Shown: positions 51,102-62,243, numbered from the stretch's first letter. The stretch is 64,000 bases of DNA from JALNXF01 sp964555845 (GCA_964555845.1 CAZKUA010000002.1:92143-156142); one strand, 5' to 3'. Notes: generated from the letters alone by a model not told the origin. Made by a program: numbers and translations.

Positions 51102-52649
51102 TTATTCTCAAACAACCCCAAAAATCCTAAAATCCCTTTCTCAAATCTCAATCCTCGTTATACATTCCTTTATAAATTCCTCTTTCTCCTTGTTATCAAG
51201 TTTTCAATATTTTTCGTTATATCGTTTAGAAAGTTCATCAATAAGCTCTTTTACTTCATTAATAGTCTTTAATCAATTAAGTCTTTCTTCAATCTTTCCT
51301 TTTCTCTCTTCGAGAATTTTCTTTTCGTTTATTAAATCTTTTATAATATCATTATATGAATCAAAATTATCTTCATCTTCAAGTTGTCTTCTAATTCAAG
51401 CCTTTACTGTCTTTTCTTTTTTAGCTAATTCTTCACTTATTTCTAAAAGCTCTTTTCTATATTCATTTATGGCTTGTGTTTGGTCTTTTTGTGTTTCGGT
51501 ATATTTTTTTAAAAATTCTTTAGGATTCTCAAAAATTTTGCTTAATTCTTTCCATATTCAATCAAGTAACTTTATTTCAGAAACCGCCCTATTTGTGCAT
51601 AAAATATCATTTCAAACTTTTGCTGTATGTCTTCAATTACATCTATAATTTCAAGTATCTTTTCAGCTTTTGTAATATACATAGCTTCTTCCACAGATTC
51701 AACACTTTAGAAGCCCTGTAAATAGGTGTATTTCTCATCTTCAATTCAATACCTTTCATTTTTTAAGCTTTTTTTGTGCTTTTTCAAAAGCTTCCTCATC
51801 AATTATTTTTTCACAATCGAAATATAGCCAATCTTTTTTATCTCTTTTAACTCATCTTGTTTTTCAATTTTCACTTACAGCTTTTGTTTTCAAAAAGTAG
51901 TATTTTCAAATATAAACTTCATTTGTAAGTACTTTATGGACAAAAGAATAGTGAATATAATTTTTTGAAACCTTGTTTTTTCATTCTTTATCTGCTCTTG
52001 TCCCAATATTTAAAGAAGTTAAATATTCTCTAATTGCCGAAGCTGTCATTTTTTGATTTATGAACAAATCAAAAATTTTTCTTACTAAAGGGGCTTCCTC
52101 TTCATTTACCCTTAATCTTAATCCTTTTCAATCTTCATAAGTCTCATATCAAAAAGGAGTTGTTCAAAATACAAAATATCATTGCAAGGCTTTCGATATT
52201 CTTCATTCCATAGTACGTTCCCTGATTGTCTCTCTTTCCATTTCAGCAATGGCTCAAATCATCGTTAAAACAAGGTTTCAAGTATGAGTTTTTAAATCTA
52301 TATTTTCATTTTTAGAGATAAAGTTTACATCATACTTTTTAAGAAATTCTATAAATTCAAGTAAATACCTTGTTTTTCTAAAAAGCCTGTCAATCTTCCA
52401 TACTAAGACTATATCTATTTTTCAATCTATAATATCCTTTTTTAGTTTCGTTAAAGCTGGTCTTTGCTCCACATTTGAGGCTCAGCTTACTCACTCATCT
52501 ATATATATCAAACTCTTTCAAAGTTCCCACCCGTTGTCTTTATTCGCCTCAACAAATGATTTTAGGATTCTTTCTTGTGAATCCAGTCAAAATCATTCTG
52601 TGGCTTGTTCCTGCGTGGAAACTCTCAAATATATTGCGACTCTCTTCAT
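51102..52649 (-). CDS. large serine recombinase
   Basis: 515 residues with UGA as Gly. The resolvase domain begins VAIYLRVSTQEQ (catalytic Ser) and contains LVWKIDRLFR and AEMERETIRERT. The recombinase domain with SKNYIHYSFVHKVLTN, a zinc beta-ribbon (CGICGRSY, RCNGRH, CTNRA) and a coiled-coil C-terminus complete the large-serine-integrase plan. It is the likely integrase of the element. Confidence 0.93.
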
Positions 52650-52658
52650 AACAAATAT

Positions 52659-52868
52659 TTAGCGATTTAAAAAAATATGTATTAAAAGGAATATTAAAGA
52701 TAAAAATAAAAGTATTCAAATAAGAACAGAAATCATATTTCCTTTTATCTTTGAATTTAAGACCATTTCAATCAGCTTAAATATGGTTCTATCATCAAGT
52801 TCTTTATCTTTTATAAAAACAAAATCTCTCTCGTTATTTTTCTTAGTACTTTCCTTTTTTAATGCCAT
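52659..52868 (-). CDS. small membrane protein, 69 aa
   Basis: Charged N-terminus (ALKKESTKKNNERDF) then one membrane helix near the C-terminus. Located 10 nt upstream of the recombinase gene and likely co-transcribed. Confidence 0.55.
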
Positions 52869-52880
52869 CTTAATTTTAAA

Positions 52881-53090
52881 TTAAATAACAAAATTCATTC
52901 AAAGCTCCTCACTTATCTTCTTCAATTTCAAAAAAGTTATATTAGTCTCTCATCTCTCAACCATGCTAATATAACTTCTATCGATTCAAGTTTTTTTAGA
53001 TAGTTCTGATTGGCTCAATTTAACCTCTTTCCTTGCTTTATTTATCTTTTTTCATAATTCTTCAAGTAGTTCTTTATCTGTTTTTTTCAT
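52881..53090 (-). CDS. XRE-family HTH regulator
   Basis: 69 residues with UGA as Gly. Clear helix-turn-helix: LSQSELSKKTGIDRSYISMVERGE. First gene of the minus-strand run, a typical position for the element's regulator. A divergent promoter region follows. Confidence 0.9.
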
Positions 53091-53184
53091 AAAAAGATTA
53101 ATTTAAATAAGTAAGTGGATTATATTCAGAATTTTAAAAAATACAAGTTTTATAAAAATGTGGATTATTTTCTACAAAATAAAT

Positions 53185-53212
53185 TTGACTTTTCAGAAAA
53201 AATTCATAAATT
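53185..53212 (+). promoter_or_regulatory. promoter upstream of the structured leader
   Basis: TTGACT (53185-53190) and TAAATT (53207-53212) 16 bp apart would start a transcript that includes the interleaved repeats. Confidence 0.4.
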
Positions 53213-53247
53213 GTTTCTTGCCAGAATAATTTATATTTTTTTATTTT

Positions 53248-53367
53248 TAAACTAGAGCACTGAGGGGCAATTTATTTGCTCAAATCCTTCTTTCTAGTTT
53301 AGAAATAAGTGTAAATTGTTCTGGCGAACATAGAGCGGTAAATTGCCCCTTTATTGTTCGCCAGAAC
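53248..53367 (+). repeat. interleaved inverted repeats in the leader of the 53431 gene
   Basis: Three arms pairs interlock in order C-A-C'-B-A'-B': C AAACTAGA/TCTAGTTT (53248/53293), A AGGGGCAATTTA/TAAATTGCCCCT (53263-53274/53339-53350) and B GTTCTGGCGAACA/TGTTCGCCAGAAC (53318-53330/53355-53367). A GAGCA/TGCTC pair sits within. As RNA this allows mutually exclusive hairpins or a pseudoknot; as DNA it may be a recombination or origin site. Confidence 0.65.
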
Positions 53368-53430
53368 ACCACAATATAAAATCAATTATTTTGGTAATAA
53401 ATTTATTTTTAATTTTATTACCTTTTTTTT

Positions 53431-54372
53431 ATGAAAAAATATATTTTACTTAGCATAGCTTTGTTTTCGTTTGTAAGTGTACAAAACACTTTTGCAGATT
53501 ATAATTTTAAGGATTGAGAGAAAGTTGAGGTTTCTTGATATTTTCTATCATCAGCACTCGATGGTGAATGTGGTGGTGGAGCAAGTTTTAGTGCAGTGGG
53601 AAGGGCTTGGGAGAACCAAGGTCAGTATGCAGAATTTCTTAAATCCATATCCCAAATATGATGTGGTGCTTCTCATTCTATTGGGATACTTTCTAATGCA
53701 AAAAATACGCCAGTAGGATTTGAAAAATACAAGATTGACTCCAAATATGAGGATATAGAAGCAGTGACAAAAACTGTTTCCGGAGACTTTTTACTTTTAC
53801 CAGGAAAGAATCTCCAAAAAAATCTTTCCAGTAATCCTATATTTCTCAAATGGATGAAAACCTCCGGTGCTACGAAAGGAGTGGAGATTCAAATGTTTTT
53901 AAGATATTTAGATGCCAATGAATCATATGATTACTCTTTAAAACAAAGCATAGATTCAAATAAAGAGATTAACCCAATTCGTCATATTACGATGAAAGGA
54001 ATCTACTTTAATCCAAAAGGTTCATTTCTATTTTCTTCTCCAAAATCTTCAGGTAATATAGATACCGATTTGAAAATAATTATTGTTGATGATATTGAAA
54101 TTGTTAAAACTGAAATAGTAAAATATAAATATTTAAATGATAAAATCATTGCAGTTTTAGATAGGAAAATCAATAATCTTATACTATATAATACAGATAA
54201 GGATGAGAAAACCATATTAAATAGTCTTACTAAAAGCGTTGATAAAATTATTCTAAATTCTACTTGAAAAAAGAAAGAGGCTTACATAGAAGTTAATTTA
54301 TTTTTAAAAGAAAAATTAGATAAATTAAATAAATCTGATGAACCAAACTTGGAATTTTTATTTCAAAATTAA
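53431..54372 (+). CDS. secreted protein, unknown family
   Basis: 313 residues with UGA as Gly. Signal peptide MKKYILLSIALFSFVSVQNT ending near FADY. A mid-section has GASHSIGIL and later LDRKINNLILYNTDKDE. It has no membrane helix besides the signal. It is preceded by the interleaved repeat leader and is probably element cargo. Confidence 0.7.
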
Positions 54373-54404
54373 TACCTATATTTTATAATTTAATTTCATG
54401 CAAT

Positions 54405-55229
54405 ATGAAAAATATTATTGAGAATAATGACCAATCAACAAATAATAATGATTGAGATATATTTATAAAAATAAAAGAAGAAATACTTTTTATTATTCTT
54501 TTAAGAGGTTACAAAAAACAAATTCTTGCAAATACAATCTATTTGATAATAGCATTTGTAATGCTCGCTTTTATAAGTAGTTTAATTATACCTAAAGAAG
54601 CGCTAATTACATTTTTAATTATTATAAGATTAGTACAAGTATGAGTTGTTTATATATTAAAAGATTTTAAAATAAAGGAAAGAACAGAGGAGAATAAAGT
54701 TAGGATAAAAAAAAATCAAGAACAGATGATATTGATTGCGAGCATTATGGCTTGTTTATGAGTCATGTTTAGTTTTGTATTACCAGTTTTTACAATTGGT
54801 AATGAATCAATAAGTTTTATAGAGATATCAGATAAATTAAATAATTTAAATTTATGATTAAGTAATTATTTATGAGGTGAATATGATATATGACAATCCA
54901 TAAAAGATTTTATGCTTTATTCAATATTATCAGCATTTTCTATATTAATATGATACATAAATAGATGAAAAATGCTTTCACTTATAAGTTTATTTGGAAT
55001 TTTTTATTATATAATAATATTGTTTAGTATAATTTCAAATTCAGATAGTATTCCCAATATAATTAATATTATGTGAAAATTTGAAGAATATTGATTATTA
55101 AATAAAGATTTTTCTTTTTCTTCTGCTTCTTGATTATATGTTCATTTGATTTCCTTTATGTATCTAATTATACCGTGTTTCCCTATTATTAAAGGATATT
55201 TAGATTTAAATAGTGAGAAAGTAGGATAA
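54405..55229 (+). CDS. multipass membrane protein, 274 aa
   Basis: Open under code 25. About seven hydrophobic segments, with a charged N-terminus. Not recognised. Starts 33 nt after the secreted protein, so the two share a transcript. A perfect 36-bp palindrome terminates it. Confidence 0.65.
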
Positions 55230-55240
55230 ATTAATAATTC

Positions 55241-55276
55241 AAAAAAGTTAGTACTAAATTTAGTACTAACTTTTTT
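55241..55276. terminator. 36-bp perfect palindrome, bidirectional terminator
   Basis: AAAAAAGTTAGTACTAAA followed at once by its reverse complement. The same arms recur at 56455-56472 and 56483-56500. The core TTAGTACTAA resembles the iteron core CAGTACTAAAA. Confidence 0.8.
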
Positions 55277-55286
55277 ATTGTTTTCT

Positions 55287-56063
55287 TTAAGCATTGGGAG
55301 TATTATAATAAGGGCTTTGCTTTTCTACTATAAACATATCATCAGTATCTAGTACACGAATTACAGGAATCTTGTTTATCATAGACCTTGGTGTTGTTGT
55401 TATATTTGCACCGATTTTTGAGGCTATGTGCTTGATTTTTCTTAAATCAATCCAGAGTATTTTCGCTATCCATTTATTATGAAGTCCTGCTTCGGCACAT
55501 TCGAGAATAACCTTATTTATTAAGCTACTATTTGCCGAATCTTTTAAATCAAAATTTACAGTTCCATTGATTTCATAAGGTGTCCCATTTTTATATTGGT
55601 ATGATGTATGGTGTGTATTAGTGTTAATAGTGACATCAAGACCATTTTTATTGATTTTATAAATTCAGCTAAATTTACTCCTTGTTTTTTCCTCCTCCTT
55701 TCTTTTCTTCATAGCTTCTCTCCCCTCGGGAGAGCTTATATATAGGTCTCATTTTTCTAATTTACTTTTCCAAATACGGTCAATTATTTTCTGTAAATGC
55801 ATAACCGCAATACTCCAAGCCTCGATATCAACATTTTTTTCATAATATTCGTCAAAGTTTTCCTTATAATAGGGATGATGGCTTATATTTCTATCCATAA
55901 TCCTATCCAGAACTTCCTGTTTGATTTGTTTGCCGTAACGGAATAAAATATCTCTTTTAAAATGCTTAATGATTTCATCAGTAACATCTGTACTATAAAT
56001 ATCAGCCTTTCCAAAGGTTTTGATGTAAAAATCATAATTTATATGTATTCTGCGCATTGACAT
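55287..56063 (-). CDS. putative DNA-binding protein next to the iteron array
   Basis: 258 residues with UGA as Gly. N-terminal helical region (NYDFYIKTFGKADIY), a central charged stretch and a C-terminal section with an HTH-like pattern (AEAGLHNKWIAKILWI then KIKHIASKIG). It reads away from the repeat array at 56243-56438. By position it may be a replication initiator or array-binding repressor; no Rep motif is certain. Confidence 0.6.
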
Positions 56064-56242
56064 AATTGTAAAAAATTATAAAAATAAAATGTAATTCTCC
56101 TCCCTCAAAAACATTTATAGCCGTTTCTATTTTTTTACGAAATCTTTTATTTCTTTTTTTAAAATATCTCTATTTATATCTAAAATGGGGGTTTTCATAG
56201 GTTTTTTTACAAAAATGAGGTTTTCCCATTATTTTTTTCGTT

Positions 56243-56438
56243 TCTCAATACTAAAATGGAATGACAAAAAGTCTTTTTTTGAAGTTTCAGTACTAAAACT
56301 CAATGACAAAAAATGAAAAAATAGATTTCAGTACTAAAACTCAATGACATTTACACGGTTTTTTAATTTTCAGTACCAAAAGGGAATAGCAAAAATGATA
56401 GTTTTTAATCTTCAGTACTAAAACTCAACGACAAAAAA
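56243..56438 (+). repeat. five iteron-like direct repeats, ~42-bp spacing
   Basis: Consensus TTCAGTACTAAAACTCAATG followed by ACAAAAA. Copies start near 56244, 56287, 56328, 56370 and 56412 (41-43 bp apart, about four helical turns). Copies 1 and 4 are diverged. A partial sixth core lies in the palindrome at 56462. Confidence 0.85.
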
Positions 56439-56454
56439 ACTAGATTTTACGACA

Positions 56455-56500
56455 AAAAAAGTTAGTACTAAAAATTCAAAAATTTAGTACTAACTTTTTT
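56455..56500. terminator. hairpin with the same arms as 55241
   Basis: The arms AAAAAAGTTAGTACTAAA (56455-56472) and its complement (56483-56500) enclose a 10-nt loop. With 55241 it brackets the putative DNA-binding gene and the iterons. Confidence 0.75.
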
Positions 56501-56581
56501 AAGTCCTTTTAATCACTATTTCAAAAAATATGCAATTGTTTTCTTTTTTTAAATCAAAGCTCTCAAATACGATAGATTTGG

Positions 56582-56599
56582 AAGTTTGATAGATATCTC
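56582..56599 (+). repeat. 18-bp inverted repeat, right end of the putative element
   Basis: AAGTTTGATAGATATCTC, inverted copy of 47114-47131, 5 bp from the CCA end of tRNA-Glu. Confidence 0.55.
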
Positions 56600-56603
56600 A
56601 TTT

Positions 56604-56678
56604 TGGTACTCCCACGGAGAATTGAACTCCGGTTTCGGCCTTGAGAAGGCCATGTCCTAACCACTAGACGATGGGAGC
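56604..56678 (-). tRNA. tRNA-Glu(CTC)
   Basis: 75 nt including an encoded CCA. Acceptor arms GCTCCCA and TGGGAGT pair (with a terminal G-U), the anticodon arm is TGGCC-TTCTCAA-GGCCG with CTC at positions 34-36, and the T arm has GGAGTTCAATTCTCC. CTC reads GAG. The 3' end faces the element. Confidence 0.92.
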
Positions 56679-56732
56679 AAAAAAATCCCACTTTCGCCCT
56701 CTCCTTTTGGGAGAGGGTTGGGGTGAGGGTTT

Positions 56733-57170
56733 TTATTTCTTTAAATCAGTTGTAATACCCATAGAGCGAGCACTACCTGCTACTATGTTCATAGCGTGAT
56801 CCATATCATTTGCGTTTAGGTCTACCATTTTAAGGTCAGCTATTTTTTTAAGTTGGTCTATTGTTAGGTGACCTACTTTTTCTTTATGAGGAATTTTTGA
56901 TCCACTTTCAAGCTTTAGTTCTGACTTAATAAGGTAAGTCATAGGTGGTTGTTTTGTGTAGAAATCAAAAGTTCTATCTTCATAAATGTTAATAACTGTA
57001 GGTAAAACAGTTCACATTTTTTCTTTTGTAGCGTCATTAAATTGTTTACAAAATTCAGCTATCTGTATTCCTGTGGGTCCTAGAGCGGTACCAACTGGAG
57101 GTGCTGGAGTAGCTTGACCGGCTTTAAGTTGTAATTTAACAACTTTTGAAGGTTTCTTCTTTGGTGCCAT
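56733..57170 (-). CDS. rplK: 50S ribosomal protein L11
   Basis: 145 residues with one UGA-Gly (KMGTV). KLQLKAGQATPAPPVGTALG and the C-terminal GSARSMGI signature are conserved. Binds the 23S GTPase-associated region. It is upstream of the tRNA-Glu gene on the same strand. rplA, its usual partner, is absent from the window. Confidence 0.95.
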
Positions 57171-57370
57171 AATTAGTTTTAAATTAAGAATTATATTAAA
57201 TGTAATATCTTTTAAAGGAGAATTTAAAAGTTTTTATTTAGAAGCCAGCCTATTATAGCTAAATTTTTTTAAAATCAATAAAAAATGAAATTTTATATCT
57301 TTTAATTATTTGACTTTATCTAAAAAAAACTAAAATCAGTAAGGAATTTTAGTTTATTTATGTTAAGATT

Positions 57371-58294
57371 ATGCAAACACCAATATATGACTGGATTTGA
57401 TTTATAGTTTTTATAGTAATTATGCTCGCACTCGATATTTGAGTTTTTAATAAAAAAAATCATGAAGTAAAAATTAAAGAAGCTGTTCTATGGAGTGTGG
57501 TCTGGATTAGCCTTGCTATGGTTTTTAATGTAATTATTTATTTTCAATTTGGTGCAACTCGCGCTATGGAGTTTTTTACAGGTTATATAATTGAGAAGTC
57601 GCTTAGTGTAGACAATTTATTCGTTTTTATAATGATTTTTTCTTATTTTCATGTCAAGAAAATGTATCAGCACAAAATTCTTTTTTGGGGAATAATTGGA
57701 GCTCTAATTATGAGGGCAGTTATGATTTTTACTTGAATTAAACTAATGGAGAATTTTCATTTTATTGTATATATTTTCGGGGGTTTTCTTATTGTGAGTG
57801 GTATTAAGATACTTTTTGAAAGTAAGGAAGAAATTGATTTAGAAAAGAAAACAGTTATGGTTATTTTAAAGAAATTCTTACCGATATCAAAAGCAAATGA
57901 TGATGGTAATTTTTTTACGACTATTGATAAAAAATTCTTCGTTACACCACTTTTTGTAACACTTATTATGATAGAACTTTCTGACCTTATCTTCGCTATG
58001 GATTCAGTTCCGGCTATCCTTGCTATTTCAAATGATATGTTTATTATCTACACTTCAAATATTTTTGCAATTCTATGACTTAGATCTCTTTATTTTGCCC
58101 TAAATAGCTTTATGTCGGCTTTCCATTATCTTAAATTTGGACTTTCTGCGATATTAATGTTTGTGTGATTAAAGATGATTTTAGGCTGAATTAATATTGT
58201 TATTTCTACTCCAGTTTCTTTGTGAATAATTGTAGTTTTGCTTTTTCTTTCAGTTATTGCATCAATCACTTTCCCAGAACAAAAGGAAATTTAG
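57371..58294 (+). CDS. TerC-family integral membrane protein
   Basis: 307 residues with UGA as Gly. About seven to eight membrane helices; the motif ALDIGVF, the EKSLSVDNLFVF acidic helix and IELSDLIFAMDSVPAI are diagnostic of TerC/Alx proteins. These transport manganese or act in membrane-linked metal handling with VWA/TerD partners. A TerY-like VWA gene lies at 15442, so a distant functional link is possible. Confidence 0.92.
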
Positions 58295-59950
58295 TTATAA
58301 TAAAATATCTTTAATATTGAGATCTATTGAAGTTTTTCCATTCCATAAATTCCTTTCAATTTCGACAATTAGAGATATTTTTTTACTCTCTTTAATCTCA
58401 TGAAAAAAGCTTCATAATCCAAATGCCTTCGTATTAATTCCTTTATCATTTGTGATGAATTTCAAATGTTTTTCATCTTTTCATAAGAAATTTAAAACTG
58501 TATATTTAAAGTCTTTTATCAAAAATAATGGCTTTGGATTTCAAATTCCAAATGGTCTCATTTTTTCAATATTTTCTAAAAGTTTGTAATTTATCTCTTC
58601 AATATTTAAAATGCAGTCCACATTTAAAATCTTGTCTGTATTGAGATTACAAGACAGGTGAGCCACTTTCTTTTCAATAGTTTTCTTAAATTCGCTGTAA
58701 TTTTTTTTCATTATTGTAAAACCTGCCGCTCAATTATGTCCTCCAAAATACAAAAATAAATCTTTCATTTCCTCTAAAACCTCAATTATACTAATATTTT
58801 CTGGACTACGACAACTTGCCACTAATTTATCTCATTCATCTTTTAGGACTATGGCGACTTTGTTGTATGCTTCGCATAATCTTCCTGCTATTAGTCATAT
58901 AATTCAGTGTTCAATCTCAGTTGAATTAAAGAAAATTACACCCTCATTTCATCTTATTACTTCTCAGGCTTTTTTGTAGAATTTTTCAGTTGAGATTTTT
59001 CTTTTAGTATTAAGCGCTTCTATTTCATCCATAATTTCATCGAGGTTTTTTTCTCCAGCAAGAAGTACTTTGAGAGCCTTATATGAAGAGTCCATACGAC
59101 CAGCTGCATTTAGTTTTGGTCATATTTTAAATCACACAATATCAGCATCAAGTGAATCTCAATTTGTTCATTCAATTAGTTTTTTCAGTCAATGAGACGA
59201 AGTATTTTTAAGTTGTTTTAGTCAAGCGAAGGCTATAATTCTATTTTCTCAAACCAAAGGCATACAATCAGCTACGGTCCCAAGCATTGCTAAGTCTATA
59301 TATTTTTTTAGAATTTTTTCTACTTCATTTTTTTGAAATAAAGTCAATGCAAGTGCGTGAAGAAGTTTAAAAGCGACTCCAGAACCAGATAGGTTTGAGT
59401 TAGGATACACCGAGTTTTTTAATTTTGGATTTATTAGGGCTACTACATTTTCAGGAATTATTTCAGGCACAGCATGATGATCAGTAATAATTACCTCGAT
59501 TTTTTTAGTTTTAGCATAATTTATAACCTCAATATCGCGAGTTCCACAATCCACAGTAATTAGAAGTTTTACATTTTTTTCTGCAATATCATCTATGAAA
59601 TGATTTTTCAATCAATATCCGTCATTCACCCTATGAGGCAATCTATAAGAAACCTCCACTCATATTTCAGCAAGAAATTTTACAAGCATTGCAGTCGAGC
59701 TCACTCCATCCACATCATAATCTCAAAACACCACAACCCTTTCTTTTTTATCTCTCATTTCTAATATTTTTTCCACCGCCTTATCCATTCCCACAAACAA
59801 AAATGGGTCAAATAAATCCTCCATTTTAGGCTCAAAAAAACTATCCAATTCACTAGATTTTATCCCTCTATTCCCAAGCAAAATTTCCTCTATTTTAAGA
59901 TTTTTTTCACTTTGAAGTATATTTAGCTTATATCATTTTAAAGTCAACAT
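58295..59950 (-). CDS. recJ: single-stranded-DNA exonuclease RecJ
   Basis: 551 residues with UGA as Gly. DHH motifs: VFGDYDVDGVSS, ITVDCGT, ITDHHAVP and the DHHA1 motif GGHNGAAGF. The OB-like C-terminus is present (FGIGNPKPLF). RecJ degrades single strands 5' to 3' in repair. Its stop directly abuts the terC stop on the other strand. Confidence 0.94.
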
Positions 59951-60112
59951 TTTTCATAATTTAATATGTTTTTATATTAGAGAAAAATGAGCTTAAATCA
60001 AATTAAAATTTGATTTAAAAATTAATTATGTTAAAATATTCACACAAAATCTATTCCTCCCATATTTTAGGGGAGGTTAGGTGGGGTAATTTTATAACAT
60101 TATTAAAAATTT

Positions 60113-60739
60113 ATGAAACTATTATTAAAACATCTAATTTCAAAAATTGGGAATTGACTTCTTGTTTGAGTTTGAATAATACTGAGTATTTGAATATTTT
60201 TTATAGTCTATGCTACATGATGGAGTGTTATGACTCCAGTTTGAACAGGAAGTTGACTTTCTGCAAATTCTTGGAATCAAATGATAGATAATTTAAATGA
60301 TTTGAATTCTAGAATTAATAATTTTACTTTTAATTCTGGAAATGTATGAATATGAGTAACTCCTACATCTAAATTACAAGTGAATTGAGATATTAAATCT
60401 CTTAACACTCCAAAGGCTTGGGTTGCATTTAATTGAGAAACTTTAGCTATACATGCTAGTTATGGTGTTTCTAGTGTTACTAGGGCTACAAATTTAGGAA
60501 GTGCCTGAGCATATAAAATAAATTTTTCAACTCCACTTCCTGATATTAATTATGTGGTTATGTGATCTTGTAATGCTTTGTGATTAGGATGAACAATGTT
60601 TACAGTTGAATGAAATGCTATTTCTTGAAATACTTATCAATGATTATTTACAAGTTATGCTCAAGTTTGATGTAGAGTATCTACTACTAATAATAATGTA
60701 GATAGTAATTATGTGACAACAGTTATTTATGATAATTAA
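60113..60739 (+). CDS. membrane-anchored surface protein with tail-fibre-like segment
   Basis: 208 residues with UGA as Gly. An N-terminal signal anchor (NGLLVGVGIILSIGIFFIVY) is followed by helical SWNQMIDNLNDLNSRINN, then VGIGVTPTSKLQVNGDI, a segment typical of phage tail-fibre/intramolecular chaperone-associated proteins, and a beta-rich end with two Cys. Probably an exported adhesin or fibre. The correct frame is masked under the standard code by many UGA. Confidence 0.7.
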
Positions 60740-60756
60740 TTAAAATTTCAATTTCA

Positions 60757-60803
60757 AAAAAAATTAAATTCATTTTCCATTCAGGGGTGGATTTAATTTT
60801 TTT
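60757..60803 (+). terminator. terminator after the 60113 gene
   Basis: AAAAAAATTAAATTCA pairs with TGGATTTAATTTTTTT (one T-G pair). Confidence 0.6.
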
Positions 60804-60855
60804 GCATTTTTGGGAAAATTTATATACTTAAAAAACTTATTAACCAAAAAATAAT

Positions 60856-61437
60856 ATGAAATCAAAAATATCACAGATATTAGAAAAAATTGATAGTTTA
60901 AAAAGGGACTTATATGGAGAATATGAAAGATTGGCTCGTCAATATGACTTTTTTGTAAAAAATAAAAAGGTTGTTTTTGCTGATAAGGTTAAGATTTTTC
61001 ATAAATCGAAGAAAGTTAATTTGTTTAAATATATTTTCACTGCTGATGTAAAAAATATATTAACAGCTCCTTTTATTTATGTGATGATTGTGCCTTGAAT
61101 AATTTTGGATTTATTTTTAACTATTTATCAATTTACAGCTTTGCCGCTTTATGGAATACCGAGAGTTGAGAGAAAGGATTATTTTATTTATGATAGAAGA
61201 TTTTTGAAATATCTAAATTTATTACAAAAAATTAATTGCCTTTATTGTGCCTATATTAATGGATTATTCGCATATGCTAGGGAAATTTGAGGTAGGACAG
61301 AACAATATTGGTGTCCTATAAAACATGCCTTAAACAACGAAAGTGAACATAAATATTTTAAAGATTTTGCAGATTTTGGGGATAGCGAGTGATTTAAAGA
61401 GGTTTTTAATAAAAATGTTTGTTTTAAGAAAAACTAA
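60856..61437 (+). CDS. conserved membrane-associated protein, 193 aa
   Basis: UGA as Gly. A charged N-terminus, one or two hydrophobic helices (about 75-105) and the cysteine-containing INCLYCAYINGLFAYAREI followed by GRTEQYWCPIKHA, a pattern I have seen in a conserved bacterial family of unknown role. Possible metal or redox site. Overlaps the convergent CBS gene by 4 bp at the stops. Confidence 0.7.
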
Positions 61438-62243
61438 ATTTCTTGTTTTAGGAAGTCTAGATTTAGTTCAGTTAGAGATAGTACACATTTATTTTCTGCG
61501 ATATTTTTCTCAAGATCTTTTATAGATAGTACTCAATATAAAATCCCTTGTTCATCCAGTATTGGCAAAGCATTAATTCATAGCTTCATCATTTTATTTT
61601 TCGCGTCATTATTTGTAATATCTTTTTTTCAAAATTCTAAAGTTCCATCTTTAACTATTTCTGATATTTTCTTATTTGAATCTAATTCTTGAAGCTGATT
61701 TTTGGTAAAAATTCAAATTAATTTATTATCTTTATCAAGTAAAAACACACAATTATATCCAGTTTTTTCAGTTTTATGAATAGCTTCTCCAACTGTATTT
61801 GTTTCATAAACTATAATTCCAAGCTCTTTTACCTGAGAGGATAATTCATTAAATTTTCTTATTCTTTCTTTTTCATCAACTTTTTCAATTTCAATTTCTT
61901 TTACAGATCTTAGAAATGTCTCTATTTCCTCTCTATTTATTTCTTCTGATATAAGATCGTCTACTTTATTTAATTTATTAAAAATTGAGGTTTTTTCTTC
62001 TTTTACTTTATTTAATTTATCTGTAAATTGTCATTGTTCTTTTTGAGTCCATTCTATAAGTCAATCCAACTTTCTTTTATTTTCAACCTTTATTAAATGA
62101 TTTTCTAATAAATTTTTTGTATCTAAATGTATATGCGCTTCATCTATTTTTTTTCTGATAGCACTCAAAAAGTGCATTTTATCATTAAAATAGACCTCTT
62201 CAAGTCGTTCTGTTCCTGTATTTATTTGTAGTCAATCACCCAT
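61434..62243 (-). CDS. CBS-domain protein
   Basis: 269 residues with UGA as Gly. A long coiled-coil N-terminal half (about 20-130) precedes a CBS pair: YNCVFLLDKDNKLIGIFTKNQ and INALPILDEQGILYGVLSIKD. CBS pairs bind adenosyl nucleotides; the coiled coil may drive oligomerisation. Partners unknown. Confidence 0.8.

Larger units (their letters stand above)
47114..56599. mobile_element. putative integrated element with serine recombinase
   Basis: Boundaries are proposed from an 18-bp identical inverted pair (47114-47131 and 56582-56599). The interior has a large serine recombinase, XRE regulator, several small membrane proteins, a STAS-like/HATPase pair, a secreted protein and an array of iteron-like repeats; the right end abuts tRNA-Glu. 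No housekeeping gene is inside. The exact ends, and whether it is a plasmid, phage or ICE remnant, cannot be decided here. Confidence 0.5.

Noticed and set aside
56243..56438. CRISPR array
   Set aside because: Repeats are degenerate and the intervening sequences are short, AT-rich and similar; spacing fits iterons and no cas genes are present.
60028..60291. 87-residue open frame overlapping the surface protein
   Set aside because: A different frame at 60113 gives a longer product with signal anchor and recognisable fibre-like segment under code 25.
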